In this document: piece by piece, positions 62,741-64,000 of the stretch
Layout: each line of letters begins with the position of its first letter
Position numbering within the stretch: the stretch's first letter is position 1
Assembly: GCF_009712425.2 (NCBI RefSeq)
Contig: NZ_VCJR02000001.1
Span: 1,182,001-1,246,000, forward strand
Direction: 5' to 3'
DNA length: 64,000 nucleotides
Origin: Aquisalinus luteolus
GTDB lineage: Bacteria > Pseudomonadota > Alphaproteobacteria > Caulobacterales > Parvularculaceae
Position numbers and translations under genes: made by a program
Notes under the pieces: generated by a model
The model's input: only the letters and a program-made list of their open reading frames with translations
The model's database searches: none
What the model was told of the DNA's origin: nothing

Positions 62741-63835
62741 TCAGCCGTCTTCCGTGTTGAACAGGAAAGTCAGCGCCAGCAGCCCTGCTATGAAAACGGG
62801 TGCCCAGGCGGCGAGAACAACCGGAACCAGCCGCGCTTCGGCTGTAGCATTGGAAATCTCGGCGGAGATGAATAGCAGGAAGCCCGCCGCAATGCCCCAC
62901 AGAACGAGCCTGACCGTGCCTCCGGAGCGAACCGGCTTCATGGAAAAAGACGCGGCGATGAGCACCATCGCCAGCAGCTTTATCGGCAGCGCCAGCAGGT
63001 CATGATAGCGCAATTCGTATTTCACCGTCGGCAGGCCGGCATCGCGGGCGAGCTCGATAAACCGCGGCAGCGCCCAGATGGACATGGTCTCGGGCTTGGC
63101 GATGTCTTCTCGCAGGTCGTCGATCGAGAACTGCGATTCGACGATCTGGGTCTCGCGCACCTGCCGGTCCTGCCCCTCGAGGGTGCGCAGGCGCGCATCG
63201 TTCAGAACGTAACGCTTGTCCTGGATTTCGGCTGTTTCTGCATCCCAGCGCTCAAGGAAGACCCCCTCGAGGGTCTGCTTCCACAGAACGACATCGCGCA
63301 GCAAATTGTTGTCTGCATCATAGCTGGACGCATGCAGGATCAGCGTCTGGTCATCATTGCGCTGGCGCAACCAGATGCCGCCATTCAGTTCACGGATCAG
63401 GTTCGCGCTCTTGCCGCGAATCTCGTTCTTGATCGTTTCTGCCTGGCTGGACATGCGCGATGCAGCAGGGTCGGCAAAGGTCAGCACGGCGATGCCGGTC
63501 ACGATCGCCAGGATCGCCGATGGCAGGATAATGCCCCAGATGGAAAGGCCTGCGGAGCGCATCACCGCGACTTCAGAGCGCTTGTTGAGCTGGTAGAAAG
63601 CCCACATCGATCCGAACAGGAAAATGAAGGGCATGGTCGTCAGCACCAGTTTCGGCGCACGCAACAGGGTCAGCTGGGCGGCAAAGCCGATGCCGGCATT
63701 CTGGATTCTCTCGACCTCACGCAGGCTCTCGATCATGTCTATCAGGATGGTCATGGAGGCGAGGATGATCAGCAGGCCGAGAACACCGGTCAGCGTGCGC
63801 AGGCTGAGATAGCGGTAGAGCGTAAATCTGGGCAT
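62741..63835 (-). CDS. lptG: LPS export ABC transporter permease LptG
   Basis: A 364-residue inner-membrane permease of the LptB2FG extractor. Three N-terminal membrane segments (TLTGVLGLLIILASMTILIDMIESL; LTTMPFIFLFGSMWAFYQLNKRSEVAVMRSAGLS), a periplasmic beta-jellyroll (about 125-265) and three C-terminal segments are visible; the EVAVMRSAGLS coupling helix contacts LptB. The ATG overlaps the lptF stop by one base (TGATG). Confidence 0.95.
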   Translation of the reverse strand: MPRFTLYRYLSLRTLTGVLGLLIILASMTILIDMIESLREVERIQNAGIGFAAQLTLLRAPKLVLTTMPFIFLFGSMWAFYQLNKRSEVAVMRSAGLSIWGIILPSAILAIVTGIAVLTFADPAASRMSSQAETIKNEIRGKSANLIRELNGGIWLRQRNDDQTLILHASSYDADNNLLRDVVLWKQTLEGVFLERWDAETAEIQDKRYVLNDARLRTLEGQDRQVRETQIVESQFSIDDLREDIAKPETMSIWALPRFIELARDAGLPTVKYELRYHDLLALPIKLLAMVLIAASFSMKPVRSGGTVRLVLWGIAAGFLLFISAEISNATAEARLVPVVLAAWAPVFIAGLLALTFLFNTEDG

Positions 63836-64000
63836 CAGTTCGCTCTCCTCAGGTAGATCCTGTTGGTCAGGTTGCGCTTCGAGGTGCGCAGACCGAAACG
63901 GGGCAGGCCGACAAGAATCGCCAGGCAGATGATGCTGCCGCCGATCGGCAGCACATATTGTACGATATTCATGACCGGTGCGCTTGCGGCCGCGTTCTCG
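63835..64000 (-). CDS. lptF: LPS export ABC transporter permease LptF (C-terminal end only)
   Basis: The minus strand from the right edge to a TGA at 63835 encodes the last 54 or so residues of a protein ending with a membrane segment (VLPIGGSIICLAILVGLPRFGL) and a basic tail (RTSKRNLTNRIYLRRAN). Position directly before lptG with a one-base overlap, and the terminal membrane helix, fit LptF. The start and most of the gene lie outside the window. Confidence 0.85.
   Translation of the reverse strand, partial: ENAAASAPVMNIVQYVLPIGGSIICLAILVGLPRFGLRTSKRNLTNRIYLRRAN

Overview
The window is a gene-dense piece of a high-G+C alphaproteobacterial chromosome. The strongest lineage cues are an adjacent divK-pleD pair, the GatCAB amidotransferase, the aroK-aroB block divergent from a tyrosine recombinase, a CobS-like ATPase beside a J-domain protein and bolA, and the lptF-lptG-lptD-surA-pdxA-rsmA string. 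Together these suggest the Caulobacterales / Maricaulales / Parvularculales side of the class; the species is not identified. Almost everything is core housekeeping. I saw no prophage, insertion sequence, CRISPR array, rRNA or tRNA, and no gene-free stretch longer than 300 bases.

Layout. 1-4.0 kb: a cut N-acyltransferase, a RidA protein and a large TonB-dependent receptor. 4.2-8.4 kb: DNA polymerase IV with a zinc-ribbon extension, the divK-pleD developmental signalling pair, ribosomal protein L33 and a DUF983 protein. 8.4-20.5 kb, mostly minus strand: a lipoprotein, RNase R, topoisomerase I, DprA, PlsY, a short-chain dehydrogenase, aspartate carbamoyltransferase, a DUF547 lipoprotein and RuvX, with two small related unknown genes on the plus strand between topA and dprA. 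20.5-33.4 kb: a membrane-anchored HExxH protein divergent from ruvX, then gatC, gatA and gatB. The gat genes are broken up by accessory genes: an unknown gene nested between gatC and gatA, a PhyH-like dioxygenase, a palindromic repeat element, an alpha/beta-hydrolase-like protein, malate dehydrogenase, a cyclic-nucleotide-binding/thioredoxin-reductase-like fusion, a TPMT-like methyltransferase and a secreted unknown. A GT39-type glycosyltransferase follows gatB.

33.5-45.4 kb: a Sel1-like protein, a PII protein, a Gfo/Idh/MocA oxidoreductase, an ABC-F ATPase, CobS, a J-domain protein, BolA, a Tat-exported GH27 alpha-galactosidase, a Tet-type MFS pump, a CorC/HlyC-type protein, aroB and aroK. 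45.5-49.3 kb: a tiny membrane protein, a secreted helical-repeat protein, the Xer recombinase and a subclass B3-like metallo-beta-lactamase. 49.5-56.9 kb: fatty-acid synthesis (accA, fabD, fabG, acpP, fabF) running into mltG, yicC and gmk. 56.9-64 kb, minus strand: rsmA, pdxA, surA, lptD, lptG and the end of lptF, an outer-membrane biogenesis operon.

I do not find a convincing new multi-gene system. The points most worth a second look are the fusion oxidoreductase without its redox cysteines, the unknown gene wedged into gatC/gatA by 4-base overlaps, the ruvX/peptidase pair whose start codons overlap, the tandem small unknown genes, and the chromosomal B3-type beta-lactamase.
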